From Actinomycetospora cinnamomea (GTDB lineage: Bacteria; Actinomycetota; Actinomycetes; Mycobacteriales; Pseudonocardiaceae): a stretch of DNA of 60,208 nt. The notes under the pieces are model-generated. The model was not told the DNA's origin and ran no database searches. It saw only the letters and a list, made by a program, of their open reading frames with translations. Below are positions 17,527 to 26,162 of the stretch, piece after piece. Location of the stretch: contig NZ_QEKW01000024.1 of NCBI RefSeq assembly GCF_003096675.1, forward strand, positions 1-60,208. Direction: 5' to 3'. Both the position numbers and the translations under genes were made by a program. Position 1 is the stretch's first letter. Every line of letters begins with the position of its first letter.

Positions 17527-17745
17527 CGATCCCTCGTCCTGCACGATGGTCCACCCTGGGGACCGGCCCCACGGGGCGGACGAGGGGCACGTTGCGCAGG
17601 CCTGAGCCCGCGGCCCCTGTCGATCATGCGATACGTACCCCTCGCGTCGGCGGAGCGGCGGAGATCGCTCGTGCTGCTGCGGCGACCTCGTGAGCGTGTG
17701 AGATGGCCGCCTGCCCTCGGAGGAGAAGCGACGTGGGCATCCTGA

Positions 17746-19011
17746 TCAGCGCCCCGCGAGCACCGCGAGCGAGAGCAGCAGCCGGTCCCGGGGTTCGGCG
17801 AGCCGGCGTGCGGTCAGCGCCTCGATGCGCGAGAGCCGGTACATGACGGTGTTGCGGTGGCAGTACAGGCTCGCCGCGGCGTGGGTGGGCGAGCCGCCCT
17901 GCGCCAGGACCACCTCGAGGGTCCGCAGCAGCGTGCGCCGATCGGCCTGAGGCAGATCGAGCAGGCCGCCGAGCACGACGCGGCGCAGCCGCTCGGCGAC
18001 CTCCGGGCTGTCGGCGAGCAGGGCCTCGGGCAGGCGGTCGTCGAGCACGGCGACGGCGGGGTGCTCCGCGTCGGGGGCCCGCGCGTCGAGGGTCCGCGCG
18101 GCGAGGCGGGCGAGCCGGCGACCGGCGTCGACCCCGGCCAGGCCCGCGACCGGCGGGGACACGCCCACCGGCCCCGACGCGCACGGCTCGAGGAGCTCGG
18201 CCACCTCCCGCGCGGCGGCGGTGGCCTCCCGCCCGCTCCCGCCGAGCGCGACCAGGCCCACCACCTCGGCGCGCCGCGGGTGCCACAGCGACGCGTAGCC
18301 CGCGGTGAGCAGGGTCTCGCGCGGGGCGCGCAGGGGGTCGTCGGAGATGTCGCCGACCGGCGCGACGACGCAGGCGAGGTCGCCGTGCTCGGGCAGCCCC
18401 AGGGTCAGGGCGGCCTCGCGGGCGTAGGCCGGGTCGCTGCCCCGCCCGTCGAGCAGACCCTCGACGACCGAGTAGCGGCGGCCCAGGTCGCGGCTGTGCT
18501 GCCGGGCCTCTTCGTCGCGGTAGGCGTCGACGAACCGGGCGGAGCTGCCGTCGATCATCCGCCACACCTGGTCGGCGACATCGAGCAGCGCGCGGTCGTA
18601 GGCGCCGCCGTACCGGTCGCGCGACGCCGCCCGCATCCGGTCCCACAGCAGCCGTCCGCACAGCCGGTAGGCGCGCAGCACCACCTCGAGCGGCACGCCC
18701 TGGCGCGCCCGCCGGTGCGCCGTCGCGACGGTCAGCGACGCCGGGTCGGTGTCCGGCGGCACGTCCCCGCTCAGCACGAGCAGCGCCCGCTCGAGGTTGG
18801 CGCGGCAGGTCTCGCGCACGTCCTCCCGGATCGGGATCCCCAGCTCCCGGTAGATGTCCTCCCGGTCGAGGATCATGAGGGTCAGCTGGTCGGCGAGGCC
18901 GTCCACGTCGTCGCGCAGGGCACGACACAGCACGCCGAGGGCGTCCGCGGACGCCTCCGATGACCCCGTGACCTGCGCCACCGCCGCAGGATGCACCCAG
19001 CGTTCCCACAT
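17746..19011 (-). CDS. PucR/CdaR-type transcriptional regulator
   Basis: A 421-residue regulator. The C-terminal ~60 residues form the PucR helix-turn-helix (LEVVLAQGGSPTHAAASLYCHRNTVMYRLSRIEALT), and a GGDEF-like central region (ACVVAPVGDISDD) is as in the CdaR/PucR family. The N-terminal region (VPLEVVLRAYRLCGRLLWDRM) is the sensory part found in many actinobacterial members. It is divergent from the livGFHMK transporter, with the palindrome at 19081-19097 between them, and is the likely regulator of that operon. Inducer unknown, probably the transported compound or a derivative. Confidence 0.88.
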   Translation of the reverse strand: MWERWVHPAAVAQVTGSSEASADALGVLCRALRDDVDGLADQLTLMILDREDIYRELGIPIREDVRETCRANLERALLVLSGDVPPDTDPASLTVATAHRRARQGVPLEVVLRAYRLCGRLLWDRMRAASRDRYGGAYDRALLDVADQVWRMIDGSSARFVDAYRDEEARQHSRDLGRRYSVVEGLLDGRGSDPAYAREAALTLGLPEHGDLACVVAPVGDISDDPLRAPRETLLTAGYASLWHPRRAEVVGLVALGGSGREATAAAREVAELLEPCASGPVGVSPPVAGLAGVDAGRRLARLAARTLDARAPDAEHPAVAVLDDRLPEALLADSPEVAERLRRVVLGGLLDLPQADRRTLLRTLEVVLAQGGSPTHAAASLYCHRNTVMYRLSRIEALTARRLAEPRDRLLLSLAVLAGR

Positions 19012-19080
19012 CGAGAAGCCCGTCGTGCTCGGGGCTGCATGACCCAGGTCACATGTAGTGCTCCGAGCCCATGGCCCCCA

Positions 19081-19097
19081 TTGGGCGATGCGCCCAA
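19081..19097. promoter_or_regulatory. Palindrome upstream of the liv operon
   Basis: TTGGGC-GATGC-GCCCAA, a perfect 6-5-6 inverted repeat ending 30 bp before the livG start and 70 bp from the PucR-type gene start. Position and symmetry suggest an operator for the divergent regulator. Confidence 0.5.
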
Positions 19098-19127
19098 GGT
19101 GTGAGCGGTCGAGTACGGGAGGTGACC

Positions 19128-19961
19128 ATGACGTCCGCCGTGCACCAGCCGCCGGCCGCGGGCGGTCCGGGAGCCGCCCCGGCTTTCGCCGTCGAGGACG
19201 TCACCGTGCGCTTCGGCGGCCTCACCGCCCTGGACGCGGTCTCGCTCGAGTTGGGGGCGCGCGAGGTGCACGGGGTCATCGGACCCAACGGCGCCGGCAA
19301 GACCACGCTGCTCAACGTCTGCTGCGGCTTCCAGCGCCCGGACTCCGGGACGCTCTCGCGCGCCGGGCGCCCGCTCGCCGCCCTCGCCCCGCACCAGCTC
19401 GTGGACCTCGGGATCGCCCGCACCCTGCAGGGCGTCGGCCTGTTCCGGGGGCTGACCGCGCTCGAGAACGTCATGGTCGGCGCCGACCGCCACCGCCGCG
19501 CGGGCTTCCTCGCGGCCCTGCTGGGACTCCCGCGGGCCGAGGCCGACCGCCGCGCGCTGGCCGAGCGCGCACGGAGCGCGCTCGCCGAGGTCGGCGCCGC
19601 CGACGTCGCCGACCGCCTCCCCGCCGCACTGCCCTACCCGGTGCGCAAGCGCGTGGCGCTGGCGCGCGCCCTGGTCGCCGAGCCGGAGATCCTCTTCCTC
19701 GACGAGCCGGCCGGCGGGCTGGGCTCCGACGACATCGACGAACTCGCCGGGCTGATCCGCCGCCTCGCCGAGCGCGCGACGGTCGTGCTCGTCGAGCACC
19801 ACATGGATCTGGTGATGGCGGTCTGCGACCGGATCACCGTTCTCGACTTCGGGCGGGTGATCGCGGTCGGCGATCCGGCGGCGGTGCAGGACGACCCGGC
19901 CGTCGCCGCGGCCTATCTCGGCGAGGAGTCCGCGCGCGGGGACGAGGGAGGGACGGCGTGA
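19128..19961 (+). CDS. livG: Branched-chain amino-acid-type ABC transporter ATPase (LivG-like)
   Basis: A 277-residue ABC ATPase, first gene of a five-gene transporter operon. Walker A is GPNGAGKTT, Walker B is ILFLDEPAGG, the switch histidine is in LVEHHMDLVM. The signature motif is unusual: LPYPVRKRVALARAL, where LivG has LSYGxQRR or LPYGxQKR; the last glycine of the signature is proline. The C-terminal AAYLGEE tail is LivG-like. GGGAGGTG lies just before the ATG. Substrate is set by the binding protein and may be a carboxylic or aromatic acid rather than an amino acid, given the surroundings. Confidence 0.9.
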   Translation: MTSAVHQPPAAGGPGAAPAFAVEDVTVRFGGLTALDAVSLELGAREVHGVIGPNGAGKTTLLNVCCGFQRPDSGTLSRAGRPLAALAPHQLVDLGIARTLQGVGLFRGLTALENVMVGADRHRRAGFLAALLGLPRAEADRRALAERARSALAEVGAADVADRLPAALPYPVRKRVALARALVAEPEILFLDEPAGGLGSDDIDELAGLIRRLAERATVVLVEHHMDLVMAVCDRITVLDFGRVIAVGDPAAVQDDPAVAAAYLGEESARGDEGGTA

Positions 19962-20740
19962 CCGCGCCCGAACGCCGCTCCGAACGTCCAGCCCCGCGAT
20001 CCACCGCCCCGCCGGCCCTCGTCGTCGAGGGACTGACCGCGACCTACGGCCCCGTCACCGCGCTGCGGGAGGTGTCGATCCCGACCGAACCCGGGCGGGT
20101 GACCGCGGTGCTCGGCGCCAACGGCGCGGGCAAGACGACGCTGCTGCGCACGATCTCCGGGCTCGTGCGGCCGCAGGCGGGGCAGGTGCGTCTCGGTGAG
20201 CGCGACCTGACCGGCGCCGCGCCGGAGACCGTCGCCGGCGCGGGCGTCGCCCACGTGCCCGAGGGCCGCGGAGTGATCACCGAGCTGACCGTCGAGGAGA
20301 ACCTGCGTCTGGGGTCCCTGCTGGGCCGCCGCCGCGCCTCCGGGCGCGGGGGGCCGGCCCGGGGATGGTCGCTGGACGACGTGCTGGAGCTGTTCCCGGC
20401 GATCGCCGAGCGCCGGCGGCGACCGGCGGACACGCTCTCGGGCGGCGAGCGCCAGATGCTGGTGATCGGGCGGGCCCTGCTCACCGAGCCCGACGTGCTG
20501 CTGCTCGACGAGCCCTCGCTCGGGCTGGCCCCGCGCGTCGTCACCCAGATCTTCGCGGTACTGCGCGACCTGACCGAGCAGCACGCCCTGACCGTCGTCC
20601 TGGTCGAGCAGAACGCCCGCAGTGCCCTCGAGGTGGCCGACACGGGCGTGGTGCTCGCCCTCGGTCGCGTCGTCGCGGTCTCCGAGGCCGCCGAGCTGGC
20701 CGCGGACCAGGCCCTGCGCCACGCCTACCTCGGCTTCTGA
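19958..20740 (+). CDS. livF: Branched-chain amino-acid-type ABC transporter ATPase (LivF-like)
   Basis: A 260-residue partner ATPase. Walker A GANGAGKTT, signature LSGGERQMLVIGRAL (normal), Walker B VLLLDEPSLGLAP and the switch region VVLVEQNARSAL. HVPEGRGVITELTVEENL is typical of LivF. The GTG overlaps the livG stop (GTGA), so the two are co-translated, as expected for a heterodimeric ATPase. Since LivG has an altered signature, one of the two ATP sites may be degenerate. Confidence 0.92.
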   Translation: MTAPERRSERPAPRSTAPPALVVEGLTATYGPVTALREVSIPTEPGRVTAVLGANGAGKTTLLRTISGLVRPQAGQVRLGERDLTGAAPETVAGAGVAHVPEGRGVITELTVEENLRLGSLLGRRRASGRGGPARGWSLDDVLELFPAIAERRRRPADTLSGGERQMLVIGRALLTEPDVLLLDEPSLGLAPRVVTQIFAVLRDLTEQHALTVVLVEQNARSALEVADTGVVLALGRVVAVSEAAELAADQALRHAYLGF

Positions 20741-20765
20741 GCCGGACCGACCCGGGAGGAGCCCC

Positions 20766-21644
20766 GTGCAGCAGTTCCTCGACCTGACCCTCAGCGGGCT
20801 GTCCCAGGGCGCGATCTACGCCGCGTTCGCGCTGGCGCTGGTGCTCATCTGGCGCTCCACCCGTGTCGTGAACTTCGCGCAGGGCGCGATGGGGATGTTC
20901 ACGACCTACCTGGCGCTGCTCGCCGTCGACGCCGGATGGTCCTACTGGGCGGCGCTCCTGCTGGCGCTCGGGTCGGGCCTGCTGCTCGGGGCGTTCATCG
21001 AGCGGGTGGTGATCCGCCCGGTGGAGAACGGCCCGGAGCTCAACCCGGTGATCGTGACCCTCGGGGTGTTCATCGCCCTGCAGGCGCTGGCCTCCCTGCT
21101 GTTCGGCGCGCAGTACCGCTCGTTCCCCGCCCCCTTCGGCCTCACCGGGTTGCAGGCAGGCTCGGTCAACCTCGCCATCACCCCGTACGGGCTGTTCACC
21201 ATCGGTGCCGTCCTCGTCACGATGATCGCGCTGGTCGCCCTGTTCCGGTTCACCGACCTCGGGCTGCGGCTACGGGCGTCGGCATTCAACGGGGAGGTCT
21301 CGCGCCTCCTCGGGGTGCCGGTCGGGCGGATGCTCACCCTCGGCTGGGCGCTGGCGGCGGTGGTGGGCTCGCTGTCCGGGCTGCTCATCGCGGGGGGTGA
21401 GCTCGTGTGGCCGGCCTACATGGACCCGTTGATCGTCTACGGGTTCGTGGCCGCGGTGCTGGGCGGTCTCGACAGCCCCGCGGGCGCGGTGATCGGCGGC
21501 GTCGCGATCGGCCTCGCGCTCTCCTACGTCAGCGGCTACGCGGGCTCCGAGTTCGCCGGCCTCGCCGCGCTGCTCATCCTCGTCGCCGTCCTGCTCGTCC
21601 GGCCGGCCGGGCTCTTCGGTCGCGCGACCGTCCGGAAGGTCTGA
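20766..21644 (+). CDS. livH: ABC transporter permease (LivH-like)
   Basis: A 292-residue integral membrane protein of about eight spans, with the conserved SGLSQGAIYAAFALALVLIW start, VNFAQGAMGMF, ERVVIRPVENGPELNPVIVTLGV and the C-terminal YGFVAAVLGGLDSPAGAVIGG loop that contacts the ATPase. GTG start with GGGAGGA six bases upstream. Same operon as livGF, separated by 25 bp. Confidence 0.92.
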   Translation: MQQFLDLTLSGLSQGAIYAAFALALVLIWRSTRVVNFAQGAMGMFTTYLALLAVDAGWSYWAALLLALGSGLLLGAFIERVVIRPVENGPELNPVIVTLGVFIALQALASLLFGAQYRSFPAPFGLTGLQAGSVNLAITPYGLFTIGAVLVTMIALVALFRFTDLGLRLRASAFNGEVSRLLGVPVGRMLTLGWALAAVVGSLSGLLIAGGELVWPAYMDPLIVYGFVAAVLGGLDSPAGAVIGGVAIGLALSYVSGYAGSEFAGLAALLILVAVLLVRPAGLFGRATVRKV

Positions 21645-21646
21645 CC

Positions 21647-22837
21647 GTGACCGACACCGAGGCCGCCGCCGACGTCCCCACCCCCGGCCGCCCGCAGCCG
21701 TCCGGTCCGCCGGCCTCGCGCTGGTCGGCGCTCGTCGCTCGCGTGCGCAGGCCCGGCACGCCGCTCGGTCGCCACCTGCGGGGGCTGGTGATCGGCGCGG
21801 TCATCGTGATCGCGCTGCTGGAGCTGGTCAGCCCGTTCCGGGTCTCCCAGATCACCACGCTGTCCTACTACGTCGTCGCCTGCGCGGGTCTGACCCTGCT
21901 GACCGGGATCAACGGTCAGATCTCCCTCGGCCACGGCGCCCTGATGGCCGTCGGGGGCTACACCACCGCCCTCCTGCTCCCCGCCGGCCTGCCGTTCCTG
22001 GTGGCGATCCTCACCGGTGCCGTGGCCGCCGGGATCGTCGGCATCATCGTGGGGGCGGCCGCGGCCAAGCTCCACGGCCCCTACCTGGCCGGAGCGACCC
22101 TCGCCCTCGCCGTGGGTCTGCCCGGGCTGGCGCTGGCCTTCGCCGACACCCTCGGCGGCGAGCAGGGCCTGACGGTGGACGTGCCGCGCCCGCCCGCGTG
22201 GTTCGCCGACGCCCACTTCTTCCTGTTCGGCAGCGACCCCTCGACGACGCAGTACCTCGCCTACATCGGCGCCCTGGTGGCCGGGCTCGTCCTGTTCCTG
22301 CTGGCCAACCTCCACACCTCCCGCTACGGGCGGGTGTGGCGGGCGGTCCGCGACGACGAGGTGGCCGCGGAGCTCGCGGGGCTCCGGCTGGGCCGGCTCC
22401 GGGTGCTCGCCTTCGTGGTCAGCGCGGTGTGCGCGGGCCTGGCCGGCGGAGTGCTGGCCCTCGCGACGCGCCTGGTGGCGCCGAGCGGCTTCACGATCGT
22501 GCTCTCGCTCTCCCTGATCGCCGCGGTGGTCATCGGCGGGCTCGGCAGCCTCACCGGCGCCGTGCTGGGCAGCGCGGTGATCGTCTTCCTGCCGCCGCTG
22601 GTCACCGGCCTGGGCGCGCGGGCCGGGCTCTCCGACGTCCAGGCCGCCGAGCTCGCGCCGCTGACCTACGGGCTCGTCCTGGTACTGGTGATGATCTTCG
22701 CTGCGGACGGGGCAGCGGGCCTCGTGCGCCGTCTCGGCGGCCGGCTCCGGCGGCGTCAGGGACCAGGAACAGGACCGCCGCGGTCGGGGCACGACGCAGC
22801 GCAGGAGTCGGACGACGCAGCGAGGAGGACGTCATGA
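21647..22837 (+). CDS. livM: ABC transporter permease (LivM-like)
   Basis: A 396-residue permease with a soluble ~45-residue N-terminus, about nine membrane spans, the family motif GLTLLTGINGQISLGHGALMAVGGY, and VIGGLGSLTGAVLGSAVIVFLPP near the end. The C-terminal tail (~35 residues) is charged and longer than usual. GTG starts two bases after the livH stop, and the TGA overlaps the next ATG. Also present is RAVRDDEVAAELAG, the coupling region. Confidence 0.92.
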   Translation: MTDTEAAADVPTPGRPQPSGPPASRWSALVARVRRPGTPLGRHLRGLVIGAVIVIALLELVSPFRVSQITTLSYYVVACAGLTLLTGINGQISLGHGALMAVGGYTTALLLPAGLPFLVAILTGAVAAGIVGIIVGAAAAKLHGPYLAGATLALAVGLPGLALAFADTLGGEQGLTVDVPRPPAWFADAHFFLFGSDPSTTQYLAYIGALVAGLVLFLLANLHTSRYGRVWRAVRDDEVAAELAGLRLGRLRVLAFVVSAVCAGLAGGVLALATRLVAPSGFTIVLSLSLIAAVVIGGLGSLTGAVLGSAVIVFLPPLVTGLGARAGLSDVQAAELAPLTYGLVLVLVMIFAADGAAGLVRRLGGRLRRRQGPGTGPPRSGHDAAQESDDAARRTS

Positions 22838-24174
22838 GGGTGCGACCGGGAGCGGCGGCGACGCGGATCGCCGCCGTCGCCGCCGTGCTGGCGATGGTGC
22901 TGGCCGGATGCGGGGCGGGCGGGCGGTCGGAGGACCCGGGCGGGGCCTCCGACGTCGGCGTCACGCCGACCTCGATCAAGGTGGGGGCCCACTTCCCCCT
23001 GACCGGTGTCGCCGCCCCGGGCTACAGCGAGATCCCGACGGGCACCCGGGCCTACTTCGACTGGGTCAACGCCAACGGCGGGGTGAACGGCCGGCAGATC
23101 GAGTACATCTTCCGCGACGACGCGTACACCCCCACCCAGACGACCCAGGTGGTCAACGAGCTGGTCCTGCGCGACCAGGTCTTCGCCGTCACGGGCGGGC
23201 TGGGCACGGCCACGCACGGGGCGGTCCTCGACTTCCTCAACAGCGAGGGCGTGCCCGACCTGTTCGCGTCGTCGGGCTCCCTGCTGTGGAACCAGCCCGA
23301 GCAGAACCCGATGACGTTCGGCTGGCAGCCCGACTACGAGGTCGAGGGCAAGATCCTCGGCCAGTACATCGCCCAGACGTACCCGAACGCGCGCGTCGGC
23401 CTGCTCCTGCAGGACGACGACTTCGGCCGCGACGGCGAGGTCGGCGTGCGGCGCACGCTGAACACGCAGATCGTGTCGGTGGCGCGGTACACCTCGGGCG
23501 CCACGGACATCACCCCGCAGGTGTCGCAGCTGCAGGCCCAGGGCGCGGACCTCGTGATCGGCTTCACCGTGCCGTCGTACACCGCGCGCAGCCAGCTCGC
23601 GGCCCAGCAGCTGAACTACCGGCCGCAGTGGGCGTACAGCAACGTCGGGTCCGACCCGACGCTGGTGGGCGGGCTGCTGCAGCGGCTGAGCCAGGGCCAG
23701 AGCGGCCCGAACCCGCTCGAGGGCGTGCTGACCACCAAGTACCTGCCGGGCCCGGAGGAGACGAACGACCCGTGGGTGCAGCTGTTCTCCCAGGTCTGGG
23801 CGGCCCACGGTGACGGCGGACCCCTGACCAGCTTCCGGATCTACGGCATGTCCGAGGCGTACACGTTCGTGCAGGCCCTGCAGGCCGCCGGCCCGGCGCC
23901 GACGCGCCAGGGGCTCGTGGACGCCGTGGAACGCCAGGGCGGGGGTCCGGACGGCTTCCGGGGTCCGGCCTACCCGCCGTTCCGCTACGGGCCGGACTCG
24001 CACGCGGGCATGGCCGGCGTCGCCGTGGCCCGCCTGCAGGGCGGCAGCACGGTGCCGCTGACCCCGGTGCGCCTCACCGACAACGGGGACGCCCCGATCA
24101 CCGACGCGCCCGCGCAGGAGCGTCCCGCCCCGCCGCCGCAGGGCATCCCGACGGTCGTGCCGACCGGGAGCTAG
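22834..24174 (+). CDS. livK: ABC transporter substrate-binding lipoprotein (LivK-like)
   Basis: A 446-residue periplasmic-binding-protein-type lipoprotein. The signal ends in a lipobox LAGC with Cys26; after it comes a short linker and the Peripla_BP_6 domain (IKVGAHFPLTGVAAPG, AYFDWVNANGGVNGRQIEYI, VFAVTGGLGTATHGAVLDFL). The tail is proline-rich. ATG overlaps the livM stop. Ligand not identifiable by eye; related proteins bind amino acids, amides, urea or aromatic acids. Its stop codon overlaps the convergent next gene's stop in CTAG. Confidence 0.92.
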   Translation: MRVRPGAAATRIAAVAAVLAMVLAGCGAGGRSEDPGGASDVGVTPTSIKVGAHFPLTGVAAPGYSEIPTGTRAYFDWVNANGGVNGRQIEYIFRDDAYTPTQTTQVVNELVLRDQVFAVTGGLGTATHGAVLDFLNSEGVPDLFASSGSLLWNQPEQNPMTFGWQPDYEVEGKILGQYIAQTYPNARVGLLLQDDDFGRDGEVGVRRTLNTQIVSVARYTSGATDITPQVSQLQAQGADLVIGFTVPSYTARSQLAAQQLNYRPQWAYSNVGSDPTLVGGLLQRLSQGQSGPNPLEGVLTTKYLPGPEETNDPWVQLFSQVWAAHGDGGPLTSFRIYGMSEAYTFVQALQAAGPAPTRQGLVDAVERQGGGPDGFRGPAYPPFRYGPDSHAGMAGVAVARLQGGSTVPLTPVRLTDNGDAPITDAPAQERPAPPPQGIPTVVPTGS

Positions 24175-25001
24175 ACGAGCGGCAGGCCGAGCCGGCGGCG
24201 GATCCGCAGGTCGGTGAGCGCCGTGGTGTAGGGCACGCCCCGCACCGGCCCGGGCAGGCGTCGCACGACGCCCCCGAGCCGGCGCAGGCGGCCCTCGAAA
24301 CGCTGCTGGTCCGCCGCCGACCACTCCAGCCCGAGCAGTGAGCGGAACGGCTCGTGCAGGAAACCGGTGGTCCAGAACCGTCGCGACGACGCCGTGGCCC
24401 GCCGCAACGGTCGCGGCAGGTACGCGCCGGCGATCAGCTGCGCGAGGTGGTCGCGCACCGCGTCGTCGATGCGGACGTACGTCAGGCCGTCGGCCCACGC
24501 GACGTCGAAGGCGTCGCGGTCGGCGGGCCACTGCTCGGGACGCATCTGCAGCGTCGTGCCGAGCACCGCGCACTCGCGGAACACCGCGTCGGGCAGCCGC
24601 GTGCCCGGCGCACCGGCGAGCAGCCCCCACGTGTCCTCGAACGCGCGGTAGAGGCACAGCGCCACCCAGCGCTGCAGCTCCGGGTCGAACGCGTCGTAGT
24701 CCACCGGGCTCGCCTCGGTGCTGTGCACCTGCGCGTGCGAGCGCCCCACCGCCCTCCGGTAGGCGAGCCGCTCCTCGTCGGTCCCGAGCAGGGCGACCGC
24801 GAGGTAGGCAGTGGTGGTCCGGAAGCGGTGCACCGGGTGGAGCATCACGTTGCCGGAGTCCACCCGACTCTCGGCGACCCCGTGCCCCACGCCGGGCCAC
24901 CCGAGCTCCATCACGACGTTGGCGGTCGCCGCCAGCACGACGGGCCCCAGCACGAGGTCCCGGGCCGAGCGCGGCACCGGCGGGACGCCGGTCCGCAGCA
25001 T
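24171..25001 (-). CDS. MpaB-like oxygenase (DUF2236)
   Basis: A 276-residue protein of the MpaB/latex-clearing-protein (DUF2236) family of heme-type oxygenases. Family-like segments are GWPGVGHGVAESRVDSG, the HRFRTTTAYLAVALLGTDEERL segment with conserved R and H residues, and HSTEASPVDYDAFDPELQRWVALCLYRAF. Members cleave unsaturated chains (MpaB in mycophenolic acid synthesis, Lcp in rubber); this copy's substrate is unknown. It follows the acyl-CoA dehydrogenase gene by four bases on the same strand and probably shares its transcript. Confidence 0.82.
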   Translation of the reverse strand: MLRTGVPPVPRSARDLVLGPVVLAATANVVMELGWPGVGHGVAESRVDSGNVMLHPVHRFRTTTAYLAVALLGTDEERLAYRRAVGRSHAQVHSTEASPVDYDAFDPELQRWVALCLYRAFEDTWGLLAGAPGTRLPDAVFRECAVLGTTLQMRPEQWPADRDAFDVAWADGLTYVRIDDAVRDHLAQLIAGAYLPRPLRRATASSRRFWTTGFLHEPFRSLLGLEWSAADQQRFEGRLRRLGGVVRRLPGPVRGVPYTTALTDLRIRRRLGLPLV

Positions 25002-25005
25002 CGGT

Positions 25006-26142
25006 CTACAGGCCCAGGGTCTTGCCGATGATGTCGCGCTGGATCTCGCTCGTGCCGCCGTAGACGGTGGAGACCACGCTCTGGCGCAGCAGCCGCTCCA
25101 TGCCGTACTCGGTGGCGTAGCCGTAGCCGCCGAGCATCTGCATGCCCTCGAGCGAGAGGTGCTTGGCCAGCTCGGTGGCCTTGAGCTTCGCCATCGACGC
25201 CTCGCGCGGGAACAGCGCCCCCGGGTTCTCGTCGATCGTGCGGGCCGTGTCGTGCACGAGGAGCTTCGTGCACGCGAGCTCCGTGGCGTTGTCGGCGATC
25301 CGGTGGCGCATCGCCTGGAAGCTGCCGACGGGCCGCCCGAACTGCTTGCGCTCCTTGACGTAGGCGAGCGTGTCGTCGAACGCGCGGCGTGCGAGCCCGA
25401 GCATGAGCCCGGCGAGGATCATGCGCTCGAGGTTCAGCCCGGCCATGAGCTGGCGCCAACCCTGCCCCTCGGCGCCGACGACGGCGTCGGCGGGCAGGTG
25501 GCAGTCGGTGAAGTAGAGGTCGTTGACCTCCTTGCCGCCCATGGTCTCGATGCCGTGGATCTCCAGCCCCTCCGCGTCGGTGGGCACCATGAACATCGTC
25601 AGGCCGTCGTGCTTGCCGCCCTCGGTCGAGGTGCGCGCGACGAGCAGGATGTGCGACGAGATGTGGGCGTTGGAGCACCACGTCTTCTGGCCGTTGACCA
25701 CCCAGCCGTCCTCGGTCTTCTCGGCCTTGCACGTCAGGCCGCCGACGTCGGAGCCCGCGCCGGGCTCGGACATCGAGATCGCCAGCAGCTCGCCGTTCAC
25801 GACGTCGCCGAGCAACCGCTGCTTCTGCTCCTCGGACCCGCTGCGCTCGAGGGCGGCCGCGGTGATGATCGTCGTGCCGAAGCCGCCGATGGGGATCTGG
25901 TGGTACGAGGTCTCCTCGAGGAAGACGAGCAGGTCGGTCATCGACCCGCCCGACCCGCCGTACGCCTCCGGCAACGCGATGCCGAGCCAGCCCTGCTCCG
26001 CCATCTTGCGGTAGATCTCCATCGAGTGCGGGCCCTCGGCGGTCAGCTCGTCGCGCCGCGCCTTGTCGGGCACCTCGCGCCGGGCGAACTCGCCGATGGC
26101 GTGCGCGAGGTCCTGCTGCTCCTCGGTCAGGGTGACGGGCAT
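25006..26142 (-). CDS. Acyl-CoA dehydrogenase
   Basis: A 378-residue FAD enzyme with FAD-binding AISMSEPGAGSDVGGL, WVVNGQKTWCSNA, substrate-domain segments RRAFDDTLAYVKERKQFG and the C-terminal QMLGGYGYATEYGMERLLR and YGGTSEIQRDIIGKTLGL. The classical catalytic glutamate of MCAD-type enzymes (YEGT) is YGGT here, so the base must sit elsewhere, as in several FadE subgroups. Middle gene of GntR-ACAD-MpaB. It likely oxidises a CoA thioester of the compound handled by this operon. Confidence 0.92.
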   Translation of the reverse strand: MPVTLTEEQQDLAHAIGEFARREVPDKARRDELTAEGPHSMEIYRKMAEQGWLGIALPEAYGGSGGSMTDLLVFLEETSYHQIPIGGFGTTIITAAALERSGSEEQKQRLLGDVVNGELLAISMSEPGAGSDVGGLTCKAEKTEDGWVVNGQKTWCSNAHISSHILLVARTSTEGGKHDGLTMFMVPTDAEGLEIHGIETMGGKEVNDLYFTDCHLPADAVVGAEGQGWRQLMAGLNLERMILAGLMLGLARRAFDDTLAYVKERKQFGRPVGSFQAMRHRIADNATELACTKLLVHDTARTIDENPGALFPREASMAKLKATELAKHLSLEGMQMLGGYGYATEYGMERLLRQSVVSTVYGGTSEIQRDIIGKTLGL

Positions 26143-26162
26143 CGTCGGTCCTCCGGTTCTCG

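Noticed and set aside
17419..17745. 108-codon plus-strand frame in the PucR upstream gap
   Set aside because: Opposite strand to the recognisable trmI/ISL3 pieces, no ribosome site and shadow-like composition.
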